Of a stretch of DNA of 64,000 bases, positions 22,619-35,049 are shown one piece after another. Below the pieces are notes generated by a model that made no database searches, was not told the DNA's origin, and saw nothing but the letters and a program-made list of their open reading frames with translations. Source of the stretch: Wyeomyia smithii (Eukaryota > Arthropoda > Insecta > Diptera > Culicidae); contig NC_073696.1 in assembly GCF_029784165.1 (NCBI RefSeq), positions 50,413,315 through 50,477,314 of the forward strand, in the 5' to 3' direction. The translations under genes and the position numbers were made by a program. Numbering within the stretch: the stretch's first letter is position 1; the number at the start of each line of letters is the position of its first letter.

Positions 22619-23725
22619 CTGGGGGTAAGCCCGGCCCCCTAAGGAAAATGATTCTTTAGTAAGACTTGATGGCAATTATTGTTATATTTCTTTCACAGAA
22701 TCATTGCCCAGATACAAGATATGAAGACTGTCAGTACTTTCAAACTGTTATTTTACAAGGAATAGTGAAATTTTGAACCTCAGATAAAAACAACGTTTAG
22801 CAACCAGTGCGGGTGAAACCGGCACCCCTTGGGGGTAACACCGGCACCTAAGTTTGTTCATGAATTTACTCGAATTAACTGAACTAATTTGGATTCGCAA
22901 ACCGCCAAATGAGAGATCTTACATTTTTGTATGTTACTGTTGAATTTGGTTGTTGACGGTTAGCTGGTTCTGGGGAGATTGCCGGAACAAGTTCCGGGGA
23001 ACGATATGTATAAACAATGAAAGAATTTCATACTCGGCAAGCCTATCACGTGGCACTTTAAATCATATTAGTAACTAGTTTCATCGAAGCCAGGATCACC
23101 TTGATCACACCGGAGCATATTCCGAATACCACCGGAAAAGCGGTCAGTTTTGTGATTTGATTTATTACATTTGACACCTCTAATAACCCTTGGAATCATT
23201 CATAAATCACAGAAGAGCTTAAGTGCATGGGTCTAAGTCGATTTATTAATTTATTCAGCAGCGAATTACCGGTAATAATTGAAAAATATGTGTCAGTAAC
23301 ATCCAACTAACCTTTGACCATGTCGGGCTTACCCCACTCACTGGGTTACCCCAACAGCACACATTTTTTTAAAAAGAGTATTTGTACTAGTTTATCGCTT
23401 CAATTTACGTCAGATCGAATTCGTGTGATTGCTAACAATACAGGCAATAAATTGTAGAGTAACGAAAAATTATTTTAGTCTTTTCAAATGAATAAAAGCT
23501 TAAGTTCCACTTTCGAAAAATTATATCCGTTTACGTATCAGCTGCAGTAGCGTGTGTTTTGTCTATTATTTTGACGTTTGACGTTTCACGGTGGCTTTGA
23601 TGTGTCTTAAAATATCTAAAATATTAAATATCATCACTTCACATATTCCAAAACACAGTTAATAAGCGTTTTCTAGTAAAATTTAAGGGTGACGGTCTTA
23701 CCCTCAGTGCCGGGCTTACCCCCAG
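22619..23725. mobile_element. 1.1-kb TA-flanked transposon remnant
   Basis: Perfect 17-base inverted ends CTGGGGGTAAGCCCGGC sit directly inside a TA duplication (22617-22618 and 23726-23727), as in Tc1/mariner-type insertions. Inside are variants of the end motif: GGGTGAAACCGGCACCCC and GGGGTAACACCGGCACC near 22810-22850, and GTCGGGCTTACCCCACTCAC near 23322. No transposase ORF is visible. Confidence 0.75.
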
Positions 23726-23727
23726 TA

Positions 23728-24142
23728 CCCCTACGCCCCTTGTGGACAATGAAAGTAATTGCGTGCAATATCAAAACCCTGAAGAATATAAACGACATTT
23801 CAACGGAAACCATGGAAGTTGAATATTTCTTAAGGCAGAAAAACGTTCGTACACAAACGCTGCACTTGGTTGCACTAAACTAACAGAAAGTGACTAAGTA
23901 CCAAACTTCTAGTTTTAGTCAATCATTGTTGTGTTCCAAGAATTTGCACGATTTTTTATCTTATTTCGTACAAAATAAAAGATTGAATTTGCCTTATAGC
24001 TTGAATACATTCGCTATCGAGGTTACAAAGGTTAAAAAAGGTAAAAATTTGTACTGTTTTGGCACATCGATCACATCGATGTGATGAAGTGTTTGCTTGC
24101 AAGACGGTGCCGTTTTCGTCGGTGCTTTGGGTCGCATTGTCT
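23728..24142. other. No feature seen
   Basis: AT-rich with two short ORFs of no recognised family. Confidence 0.3.
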
Positions 24143-24337
24143 TAAGCCTATATTACACTTTTTGACCAAAGGTCAAATATTTAACATTTTGATATAATGG
24201 TAAAATTTATTTGACATCACGATCGTTGTTTGCTCGTGTTTGCGACATTCAAAAATTGAAGAGTGACAAACAATTATCTTTGACCAAATTTTTATCTGTC
24301 AAAAAGTGACAAATATTTGACGCTTGGTCAACTAGTG

Positions 24338-24810
24338 CAGCGGTTCTCAACCTTTTTTTGTCCGCGTACCCCTTGGCGATATTTTTTATATCGATTGTAC
24401 CCGCTGGCTTGGAATGTTCTCGCAGAGTGGGAGAAAATAGTGGTAGATCATGTTGTGGTAGTATAGTTTGGGTTTCAAATTTAACTAAGGTTTGTTTGAT
24501 AGCTTCATGTTTTAAGATTAAACAATAAATGAAGTACAGTCGAATCGCTTTATAGCGACATCGCAAGGGACCGTCGTTATAGAGAAATGTCGTGATAAAA
24601 CGAATCAGTTTTATGAATATGAAGCAGAAGGGACCATTGAGAATGGCGCTATAGAGAGGTTTGTCGCTATATGAATTGTCGTAATAGAGAGATTCGACTG
24701 TATTATAAAGATAATTGCTTTGTCCGCCATTACTGATTTTTCCTTCGCGTTCCCCCTGAAGGCTTTCGAGTACCCCCAGGGGTACGCGTACCCCAGGTTG
24801 AGAACCGCTG
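24338..24810. mobile_element. hAT MITE (CAGCGGTTCTCAACC ends), middle of the nest
   Basis: Inverted ends CAGCGGTTCTCAACC match the hAT consensus and are flanked by identical AACTAGTG at 24330-24337 and 24811-24818. It is related to 33833-34148 in the opposite orientation. It sits inside the right end of the outer MITE and is itself split by a TA-target MITE; without that insert it is about 307 bp. Confidence 0.9.
24537..24700. mobile_element. 164-bp TA-target MITE, innermost of the nest
   Basis: Ends CAGTCGAATC and GATTCGACTG are inverted, flanked by TA (24535-24536 and 24701-24702). Inner motifs (TATAGCGAC / GTCGCTATA) are also inverted. Tc1/mariner-type by target site. Confidence 0.82.
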
Positions 24811-25026
24811 AACTAGTGTAATACAGCCTTCAACATGTGCGCAGATTTCCAATTAATTATGCTTCTAGTAAAGTCCCCAACTAAATAATCTAGGCAAATT
24901 AACACTAAAAGTTGGACGTTGAATTCTGGCCACGAAACCAGAGAATTTAGGGGTAAAAGTTTACACCTAATATTTCTCACAACAGAACTACACCGTGTTT
25001 AATAAATTCTAATACAATTTTATAAT

Positions 25027-25158
25027 TAGGGTCAAACGTCTTCGTCAGTGGTTTTCTTCAAACGTCTTTGTCAGTGGTTTTCTTCGGCAGTTTTTCTGCA
25101 GCAATCTTATGCAAAAGGGGGCCGAAGAAAACCACTAACGAAGACGTTCGGTACCCTA
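25027..25158. mobile_element. 132-bp foldback MITE
   Basis: The ends TAGGGT and ACCCTA lead into inverted ACGTCTTCGTCAGTGGTTTT arms, the right arm differing slightly. The left arm is duplicated in tandem (unit about 27 bases, twice between 25032 and 25086). Confidence 0.7.
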
Positions 25159-25394
25159 TATGATGGTTTAGTTTCTGAATATTTTGTATTGAAACTACTT
25201 TTCATAAAGAGCATTATGTTTTGGAATAATCCTTCTCTCAGTTAGCTTCGAACCTATCGCAAGTGGCACGTAAAAATTCCGTGAGTATTTCATTCCAGAT
25301 TTTCTGGATAACTACTTCAAACTGTTCCAGGAACTGTTCAGATCTGGGGAGTTCGACGGCCATTCATTTTTAACTAAGAGAATCTATCAAATTG

Positions 25395-26047
25395 TCCTTA
25401 GGGGGATAGGGTGCAGCCGAGAAACGTTGGACGGGTTCGCCGAATTAGGTACCACATCGATGTTCAGCCGCTCCATCTCCTCCAATGATCGCTTCGAGTG
25501 CCAGATCCGGCCTAAACACCGCATCTTCGCTCTTATGGTATTTCCGGCAGGCGTACTATATCGTACTATAAATTTCCCGCTCACAACCAATCCCGAGCGA
25601 AAGGAGAGCGGCTTAACATTCTATCTCAATTGATTATCAGCTACAACAGCACCTTCTTGGGGAATTTTGTGTGTGAAATGAACTTCGCCGCGTTGCTCAC
25701 TTCCTTCGTGGGGCAAGTAAAATAGGAAGTGGCCTGCCAGTCGTTGCCATCCAGGGTAAGACATAGGTCTAGTCGTCCATCTTCACTGCCACGCCGCGAT
25801 TTGCCAGAAAATCGACTTGACCATCTTCTTCAGGCGCTGCCATCGCGTCATTGCCTGCAGTTCCGAGACGGGACGGGACTGCCGCTTCCTGACATGTATA
25901 TCCATGTTCGCCAGGTACTTTTTCACTGTTTGGCCGGTTGAACCGACCTCCCAGGCAAGCCTCGTTCTTTCTCTTCAGTATCCTTTGAAGCTTCTTGTCG
26001 TTCAGGCTCGTCGACCGTCCGGAACCGGGCGTTCTTTGAACGCGCAT
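25395..26047 (-). pseudogene. Second mariner-like transposase pseudogene
   Basis: Same family as 15080-15967, more decayed. The N-terminal part reads PGSGRSTSLNDKKLQRILKR from about 26030. Around 25775 the catalytic block reads VKMDD, a TAG stop, then TYV, so the Glu codon of DDETY has become a stop. Further down HSKRSLEEMERLNIDV aligns with copy 1, but the residues with the second Asp are gone and RPIEKFWA is replaced by HPIPLRT. Several frameshifts. Confidence 0.75.
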
Positions 26048-28188
26048 GGTGCTAAACGAAGTAGTTGCACTGTTTTCGCTTTCACGGTAAGAGTTCGACT
26101 GATAGACCGGTCATTTTTTTCTGTTGACTTATAGGTTACTGTGATTGATGCTGCATGGGTAGTTTCGTCAGTGCGTGTGAAGTTTTTTTTTCACAGCAAC
26201 GCAATTTTTGTCCATTTTTTAATGCAGACTTTAATTCCCAAAGCTTAAGATATTAGATCAAAACAGCTCAAATCACAGGTCACCTCCATGACTTAGCACC
26301 ACTCAGATGTAATCCTCTGTGTTAACACGTGAGCAACTTTCGTTATGTTGCAAATTCATGCAATTTTGTCAGTTTTTTTGCTCGTCTGCTTCAAAAACTC
26401 TTACTACATTTTTTGATAACCTCAAAATTACATTAGAAGCATACAGTAATAACGAAAATAATAAAAACACTTTCAGTGTTGGTTAGTTTTCCATATTTGC
26501 GTCATGCTTGTCTTTTCTCCTCAGAAAACCTCCAGAGTGCAGGAGAACATCTTGAACTGCGAAAACAACTGCCTTCACACTAAAGAGCAAATCATCGCTC
26601 ATGCTAGAAGAGAGCGACAAACGATTTTTATCTGCTGAGTTTCCTGAACGCACTGCGGTGAAATCTGAAATCTCTCTCTTGCGAGAAAATGAACTATGGT
26701 GTACTTTCGCACACGTGTGGACATCACGCACAATAATTACACTGCAGAGCTATCTGCGGTGCGTTTCACAGTTGGTTTCTTGAGCATGGCAGAAGAGGAA
26801 AAGAGATTGGGAGAAAAAAATAGACTGCGTTGCTCGTGCCGGAATTTACTCTGGTCGAATTCGTTTTCGCGGTGTAGCTACACGAGAACTACCTTTTGTT
26901 CGCCTGTAAGAATCGAACTATACGTAAGGAAAATGTGGAATTAACCGCGGAAAGAAATAACTCGTCGAAATAAACTCAATAACGTGTTTATTCAAGTACA
27001 GTCTTTATTAGAATGAAAGGTTAGTTTCTCTTGGTTTTATTCCGGCTGTCTCCTCACACATACATGTTTACGAAGGGTGTATTCGCGCCCTATGTAACTC
27101 AGTAGAGTTGCAGTATTGCCAACACCTTTTTGCCCGGTAGGTTTTTTTTTCACCTTTCGGACTACTCGCCAGTGAACACTGTTGTGTACTTCTGCGTTTT
27201 CTCTGTAGAGTGATTCACCCCTCTTGTTTCTATCAGATGTGGGATGAGCTGGAAGTGTGTTTGTCTCTCTGCAAGTTGGTTGAGACACTTTGGAGTGGAG
27301 AAAGAAGCAGTGTGGCGAAAGCATTTGCTACACGCCGGCACATACTGGAAGGGAAGTGCGCGTTGAATTTTTTCTCCTCTCCTTTCACATACTGAGGAGA
27401 ATGACAAGTATGATTTGCGTACTGATTTTAGTTGTTGTATGATGTTATGCTACGTCATTACGACCTGCAGTCACTCTTTTTAAAAGAGGAACGGAGAAAT
27501 AACTGAAATTTTTCGGTGTCTGTGATTCCTAACTTTTTTTAAATACACTATTAAAATATATATACAAAAAATTCCAACTAAGCTTTAGTTCTCTACATAT
27601 CGTTAGCAAAGTGACCTTTTACGTTACAAAACTCACTTTCAATATTTTGTGTCTTGTCCTTTGTTTCATAATATCATCATATTCATTCTCGTGGTATGTT
27701 CAACACCAGGGGTGACATAGCGCATTTCGCTTCGAGTAACTCGAATTGAGAGAAATCAAACTCGTTTCGAGGTGGAGTTGGCATTGCGTATTATTTTCGA
27801 CACCCCAATTTTATTGCAGTTGATTTCGAGCAAACATTGACTTGAAATTGAATGTCAGATTTGTCTGAGGGCTAGACAACATTATTTCCAAAGAAAATAT
27901 TTTGGTAATATTATACGATATAGGTTGATATATTTTGATATTTATCGTTTATCCGACACATTGACATCACACCGACGTCCAATAATGCAACAATAAATAC
28001 TTTGTAAGATCTAATATTGGAAATTTTCTGCCATATATAAATAGTGTCTTGCCCTTAGAGATTGGCATTTTTTACGTTTATAATAAGATATGTCTTTAAA
28101 ACAAGTTCCTAATCTGTGAATGTTTTTCAACGATTCTTCTAGTGATGAAGATGGTTTTATTAATATACAAAGACGACAACGATAAGAT
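26048..28188. other. No feature seen
   Basis: Mixed-composition DNA with several ORFs of 60-95 codons on both strands (26480-26944, 27037-27407), none resembling a known protein. Confidence 0.3.
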
Positions 28189-30495
28189 ATGAGAGCAAGA
28201 TCATTTCAAATCGCCTGGAAATACGCGTATGTGGCTTAGCAAACTGAGCATTTTTCACAGATGGAGAGATTTTTTACACCCATGAGTTACATTCTAAAAG
28301 GGCGTATGGCTTTTGGCATAGGTTTCGAAGCATTGTAGCCCAGAAACCGTTAGTTGTATAGAAAAACTGTCTGAAAATGAGTTGTAGGGAATTAAAAATG
28401 CACCATAAAAAAATATACACTGCACAAAAAAAATTTTTTCGACCAAAAATAAATCAAAATAAACATTAAATTTCAATTAAAAAAAAAAAAGAGTTGAATT
28501 TTTTTTTAATTTTTTTTTATAGAAACTTGACGTTAGTATGCAACTTTAAAAAAAAGTCTAGAGCGGGGGCCTAGTGTGGTTGGTAACGTCTCCGCCAACC
28601 ACGCTCGACGCCTGGGTTCGAATCCCACCGCCGATGGTGGTGAGGTGGCGTGATCCACTCACAACCAACCCAACTGGTCTAGATTCAATCCTAGCCGACA
28701 CCGGGAGATTTTCTGAGGCGAAAAATCTCTGGGATCACGCCTTCCATCGCATGAGGAAGTAAAGCCGTTGGCGCCGGTCCGTTAATAAACGGGTCGTGAG
28801 TTAGGGTTCCTGGGTGTGGAGTCGCCTTCTTGGGCGTCGGTGATTGGCAACAACAGTGGCGGAACTAGACCGACGGAAAATAAGCGAGAATAAAAAAAAA
28901 AAGTCTAATTTAACCCTTTTTCAAAATATTTGTATTCTGATGATTTTAAAAGATGCAGAGAGTCATTTTGAATCAAAAAGCTCTTGGTAGTAAACATTCT
29001 AAAGACATCGGTTTTCGAGTTATTTTGAATATAAGCTCGAAAAATTATTAATATTTCGGAAAATACACGTTTTCTTAATTTGTCCATGGTTCTCCAGCAA
29101 AAACCATACGTTCATTGGAATGCTTCATCAAAAATATACAATTCATTCTTTGACAACAAAACGATTGGGTGAACGGTTCTCAAGAAAAGAGTTAAATGGT
29201 CTAAGTGATATAAATATATACTGCCCATAATCGCATATTTGTAACATTTGCAAAATTGGTTGTTCGAGCAAATCGCACTTTTATATTCTGACCTTAAATG
29301 CATTGTTCCTAATATATTCTTGCAAATAGACACTTTAAATAAACTTAGTATCATGAAGAAAGCACTACTTTACACTATGTATACATTGAATATTACGTTT
29401 GAAGTCAAATTGGTTGAAATTTTCGCAATGATACTTTTATGCCGTCACTTTCAAGCTACTTTTGGAATTATCACAGGGAAAATGAAGTTTTCCATGTATT
29501 CAACAAGCATGAGCTAAACATCAGAAACGGATTACCGGTGGTTGGTTACCGGACCAGAATAACTTCCGAGTTCCAAAGGATGCAGATGTGGATTTGGATG
29601 GAAACTTTTTTAACAAAAAAGGTGGAAAAGTTAAGTAGTGTGACAATTATGCGGTTATTTACGCTATGTGACAAAACAATTTGGTATTTTTTACGACTTT
29701 TTCAAACAAACATAAGCATATTTTTCCAGATGTGAAAAGTACATACTATTCTGAGCATTTTCAATGAAAAGCACAAAATCCATAAAATGTCGAATGTTAC
29801 AATTATGCGATCACAGGCAGTATATAAGAATCAAATATTTATTTTCGAGTTTTATTGTCTTAGGAACATATTTTTTTATGACATAGATACTTTACGGAAC
29901 TAGTTTCACCTTGTATTTTATATAGATCATAAGTAAATGATTCATCATCTTTTGAAAACAGCTTCTTTTGTATCTTATTTTACTGAAATCGGAACAAAAG
30001 AGTAATACTTTTGTGTGGCAGCTATTATTATAGATTTTTGAAAATATTGCTCCATTCTGTTACTCCTTGTTCATATTCTTCATATGATACCCAACTGAAT
30101 GACATTTTTGATGAAGTCAAGTTTCTTCAAAAAAAGAAAAAGAAAAAATCAACTCTTTTTTTTTAAATTGAAATTTAATGTTTATTTTTAATTTTAATTT
30201 TTAATTAAAATTATTTTTGTACAGTGTATATTTTTTTATGGTGCATTTTTAATTCCCTACAACTCATTTTCAGACAGTTTTTCTATACAACCAACGGTTT
30301 CTGGGCTACAATGCTTCGAATAAAACCTATGCCAAAAGGCATACGCCCTTTTAGAATGTAACTTATGAGAGTAAAAAATCTCTCCGTCTGTGAAAAATGC
30401 TCAGTTTGCTGAGCCAAATACGTGTGCAAAGTTTCATTCAAATCAAAAATGGTCGATATTTGACCAGAGGTCATTTGGCGCGATCTTGCTCATGA
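28189..30495. mobile_element. 2.3-kb element with about 300-bp inverted arms
   Basis: The left arm (28189-28497) and right arm (30148-30495) are inverted copies sharing blocks such as AAAAGGGCGTATG, TTCGAAGCATTGTAGCCCAG and CAAACTGAGCATTTTTCACAG. The right arm has about 30 extra bases near 30440. Outer ends are GAGCAAGATC-like; no TSD was found. The interior has no transposase and carries a SINE (28561-28899). A third, arm-only copy lies at 56043-56260. Confidence 0.75.
28561..28899 (+). mobile_element. tRNA-derived SINE with poly(A) tail
   Basis: A tRNA-like head with a perfect B box GGTTCGAATCC (28615-28625) is followed by a body ending in an A-run. AAGTCTA preceded by an A-run flanks both ends (to 28560 and to 28907), consistent with a TSD. 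It is a different family from the copy at 16465 and sits just inside the left arm of the long inverted-repeat element. Confidence 0.85.
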
Positions 30496-30496
30496 G

Positions 30497-33400
30497 TATT
30501 AGGCTTACATTAAATGAACAAGGTAAGTTATTTTCTGATGGAAAAGAAATTTTTTTCATTGTTTCGTCGATATTTCAAGATAAGGCGGGGAGCACTAAAA
30601 CCTATTTTGAATACAATATTTCCCTTCAAACTCCACAAGGTACAATTCCTGCAACCCGCTATCCCATAATGTTGCGGTAAGTCGTAATTCTACGTCAAAA
30701 CATACATCGTAGGGCAACAATAATATTGAAAATAAATGCAAAATATGTGTCGATTATCTCAAAAAACACATTTTTTTAAATCTATTTTTTATATGGAAAC
30801 TGTTTTTATTTTCTATGGAAGCTCTACTTTTTCTATAGAAACTGCACCACTTCCAATTGGTCTGCCAAAGTTTAGTACTTGGGACCAATTTACGATGAAT
30901 AACTGATTTTCAAAGTGCACTTTGAAAGTACACAAGTAAAGTGCATTAAATATATGAGATGTTCGAATTCTCTCATTGAATTCCAACCTTTTGTTGGAGT
31001 ATAAACTCTTGATTCACTAACAAATTTTTTGACCAGCATTTCTTTATGCTGTACACATATTGTTGTTGAACAAGGAACAGCTCGCCTCGATTCTTAAAAT
31101 GAATTTGAACCGATTTTCTTTATCTGGTACACTCGAATTATATAGACTTACTGTTGCTGGTTGATCGATACAGATCTTTTTTAAGTAAAGTTACGAGTAA
31201 TTTTCGACAAAAATCTTGCATCATCTTCGATCCCAAATTTATTTGTGTAGAAAAAATAGTTATAGAAAACTTTCTGGTGCGATAAAAGCCTCAAATTTAA
31301 AATAAAAATCATAAACTGTCAATACTATAAACAGTTTCCAGCTGCAATAGCTGTGTTAATTATGGTTTGAATTTGTCAAACAAACAATTAAAAAAATATT
31401 ACATTAGCTGAAATATCATTGCCATAGAATACAAAGTACCGACTAAACGTGATAAAAATTTCGAATCCCTTCCGGTGAAACGGCATCTGTCGTGTGACTC
31501 AATCGAGCCCCGCTCGAATCCATCAATCAACCAAACATCGTAAGATAAATATCCATTTCTGAGCCACATCCGCAGGGTCATTTCCAGAGAGGTAGCAGAT
31601 CATTTGAGTCGATTCATAAAACCGATTACCTCCAGTTTCCGCGTACCAAATTCTGAATGAATGAACGCAAATGCCGACACACGAAAGGTGGCGTCAATCC
31701 GATACAGGTGACTCATTTCCAGCCCGTCATCGGCGGTCGTTAACGTCACGCCAAAACGCAAACCCCCGTCTCAAAAGCAGGGATCATTTCGAAGACCGCA
31801 CGATCCTACTTTGTACTACATCGCCAGCATGAAACCCACTCGTGGTTTTCATCGAATTATAACGAAATCGTCAAAACTTACAATTTTACCATACGTTCCG
31901 CGCGCGGGGTCGGCTAATGATCAGTTCATGCGTCCCCCGAAGTCGCGCACGAGTTATGGCAGCAAACGTGCGCATGGTTGAAATTGCTTCCCACGCGACA
32001 CCTTGCCAATCTACCATTCAGGTGATGGGCGTCTGTCCGTATAAGAAGATACGACAACAGCCAACCAGCGGAGAGGCAGTTCGAGCTCAATCGATTACAT
32101 ACGGAATACTAATTTGGATGAGCCAAAGCCGGCAGCCGACATCGGCCACGGTAATGAATAGGCCACTTGTCGATATATCCGCGTCCAGGCGCAGAACCCC
32201 ACACCGATTATTTGCCCCAGCGAATCATGAAACCGAGATTTATTGAAACTTCCACCGTGTACGACTCGAGCGGACTACACGAACCTAGTTCCGCACGATC
32301 GTTCGGGTGTGTGCGTGTGTGTGTACGGTCGTGCGTGCGTGTATGCACTCCCGCGCGTGGGCGATTTGATTTACCTTTTCCCCCTGGGCAGCAGCAACAG
32401 TCTAGCCGGACGACTGGCACGGCAGTAAAGCTGTCCAAAATTGGAGAGCGAACCTCTTTTGCGCATGGGCGTTTTGGGCGCCTGAAAGGTCATTTTTTAA
32501 CTTAACAACGCACCAAAGCTCATTCGCCTTCGTCCGTGAGTCGATTTACGGCGCTTGGCAGCGTGTGGGAAAATAGAAGTCGCAGATAGTGGAACCTACT
32601 AAAAACTGTAGTTAGACGTGGGAGGGTTTGATTTGATAGCCACTTGCAGTGGGTAGAAAGTCAGGCAGTTGGCTTCGCGTGAGTTTGCCGGTTTAATGGT
32701 GACGAAATATTAAGAAGAAATATGCATTTTATAGATTATTTTTTCAATGACACTTGCAAGTTTGCATGTAGATGTATCTGAGACATTAGGATTTTGGCTG
32801 TATGCCATCAGCCATGTTAACTAGGCGTAAGTCAGACATTCGACATTAATAACACACTTGTCCCCTATGCTTTTCTGACACAATGAAGAGGAAACTATTA
32901 AGAAACACACGGTCGTTCATTCATTCATCTAAGAAAATCTTCGCACCATTTGGGCGGATCAGACGATTGAAGTCAACCCAATTTCTCAAAAAAAAAAAAT
33001 AAATTGGAACTCGCAGCCGTAGTTAACGAAAAATAAATACGAACCGTGACGACGAAATAGGACGGAATTCCTACGCGCTCTCCGGCGGGGCTGGCGCGCT
33101 CCATCTGTTGCTGGTGCATACATATGCAGTTGCGCAACCTGCCTGGCCGCCCGATCATGCAACTAGCTGCATATCTGTACGATTGCCATCAACTACCCAC
33201 CCGAAAGGGCCCCGTTTTTATGCGACCGAACCCTAGCGATAGTAATGTCTGGTCCCCCGGTTTGGTTTAGCCTAGATCGATTGCCCAATTTTTCATTCAA
33301 ATCAATCTTCAAAGAGACAGTCGAACGCGGCTGCAGTCCGATTTGTGCAGCTCGGTGCTATGCGGCGTCGACGCCGGCAGTGTGACAAAAGCGCACGGTT

Positions 33401-33824
33401 TCAAATTTGAATCTTATTTGCTCGTTCTACGTGGGATGTTGTGTTACGCAAAACAACTCAGGTAGTTTCACCCACGCACGCGCACTGCATTGATGCGATG
33501 CGGCACACGTTTGCCGTCGGGATTGGTTATATTGATATCCGATACCTTGACGGATTCCGGTGATTTGACGCCCACTTGGCTTCGGATGTTTGTGGAATTA
33601 GAAATTAGTCAAAGTGCCACTTACCACGCAGTCAATACGGGTTGGATCATGGTTAAGAAGGTGTAGGATTAGGCATTGCAATGAGTGCTGCCTGAGCGGG
33701 TGACACCTACAAAGGTGTGTTTGCAACATTGAAAATGATTCCACTGCTTCTAAGGATTATTCATTTTCTAAAGTGAACACCTATTTTTGAAAGACTGTGC
33801 TGTTTTTTTCGAACAAATTTATTA
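30497..33824. other. Unassigned DNA with GC-richer blocks at 31600-32560 and 33060-33560
   Basis: No homologous protein is recognised. The two GC-richer blocks have no inverted ends and no other copy in the window, so they may be single-copy host sequence such as enhancers or exons. A GTGTGTGCGTGT run lies near 32306. Confidence 0.3.
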
Positions 33825-33832
33825 GTTTAGAT

Positions 33833-34148
33833 CAGCGGTTCTCAACCTGGGGTACGCGTACCCCTGGGGGTACTTGAAAGCCTTCAGGGGGTACGCGGAA
33901 GAAAAATCAGTAATGGCGGACAAAGAAATTTTTCTTTATAATACTTTGTTGTTCAATCTTGCTCCTAAAACAAGTCTATAGCAATCATTGTTTGACCATA
34001 GTTTAATTTGAAACCTTAACTAGACTTCCACAATATGATCTACCACTACTCTTTTCCACTTTGCGAGAACATTCCAAGCTAGGGGGTACAATCGATATGA
34101 AAAATATTGCCAAGGGGTACGCGGACATAAAAAGGTTGAGAACCGCTG
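33833..34148. mobile_element. 316-bp hAT MITE with perfect 8-bp TSD
   Basis: CAGCGGTTCTCAACC and its complement form the ends; GTTTAGAT flanks both sides (33825-33832 and 34149-34156). GGGGTACGCG motifs lie inside both ends. Same family as 24338-24810 but without the internal insertion. Confidence 0.93.
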
Positions 34149-34156
34149 GTTTAGAT

Positions 34157-34547
34157 AGTAGGTATCTTCCTATGATACACTATTCTGAGTAGTTTGGTAT
34201 ATATTGACATTGTTTTCAAAACTCGACTTCTCAACTGCTGAGAAATGAGAAAGTGGTAATAGCATAGCGAGCAGACGTTTGAGCCGGTCAAAGCAATCGC
34301 TTGGCAAACTAACAACTTCTTCACAAGCTTATCCATACTAAAGTAACGTACGTTACCAGGAATATTTGTCCCCTGTACATCGCTGAAAAAAAAGCAGTTT
34401 CGAAAATGTTTTTTAGGTTTATTTGACGTACGAGAAGTTTGCCTGTTTTTTCGAGGAGATTTGTCTTACAGTTTCGGACTTTATGACGCTTTTTGATGTA
34501 TACCTAGGTACTTATGATCATTTTTTTTTGTAATATCTCGAACAAAA
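34157..34547. other. No feature seen
   Basis: AT-rich spacer between two MITEs. Confidence 0.3.
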
Positions 34548-34550
34548 TAA

Positions 34551-34705
34551 GGGGTCATCCACATACCACGTGGACAACTAAGGGGGGGGGGGAGTTAGCT
34601 AATGTCCACGGTCCACACAATTTTTTTAGAATTTATATGGGCAGTTGTCCACGGAGGGGGAGGGGGGGGTCAAAATCGTTAAAAACCGTGGTATGTGGAT
34701 GGCCC
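34551..34705. mobile_element. 155-bp Harbinger-like MITE with TAA TSD
   Basis: The ends GGGGTCATCCACATACCACG and the complement of the right end, GGGGCCATCCACATACCACG, differ at one base. TAA flanks both sides (34548-34550, 34706-34708), the PIF/Harbinger target size. G-runs inside pair with each other only weakly. A second copy is at 49020-49184 in the opposite orientation. Confidence 0.82.
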
Positions 34706-35049
34706 CTAAGAAGTATTTGATTTCGAAAGTCGTTGCAGTTGCAGTTGCAGCACTGCCTCATAACGGTCTACCGGTCCCTTTCTAAGTAGGGTTTCGGTAA
34801 GTTCTCTAGAGATTTAGTTTCTCCATATTTTCTCGCTATTTTGAATACCGCGGACTTTATCGCGATTTTCGTCAAACCTCTCAACGATAGCTTGTCACTT
34901 GCTTTAGTGCAGGGGTTCCCAAATCGTGCTCCGCGCCGTTTTTAACAATATTAAAAACTAGCCGCAAAAACGAATTCTGTTATTTTTCACATCTTTTAGT
35001 CGGTGGAACATTTTAAAAATCAAAATATTTGGTGAAGCATCGTCATTTT

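Larger units (their letters stand above)
24143..24829. mobile_element. Outer MITE of a three-deep nest
   Basis: The left end AAGCCTATATTACAC...TTGACC pairs with the complement of the right end, AAGGCTGTATTACAC...TTGACC, and both continue into GTCAAATATTTG. Removing the inner insertion leaves about 200 bp. The TSD is unclear. Confidence 0.65.

Noticed and set aside
32167..32505. 112-codon ORF and overlapping frames near 32.2 kb
   Set aside because: Several frames are open simply because the stretch is GC-rich with GTGTGC runs; none looks like a protein.
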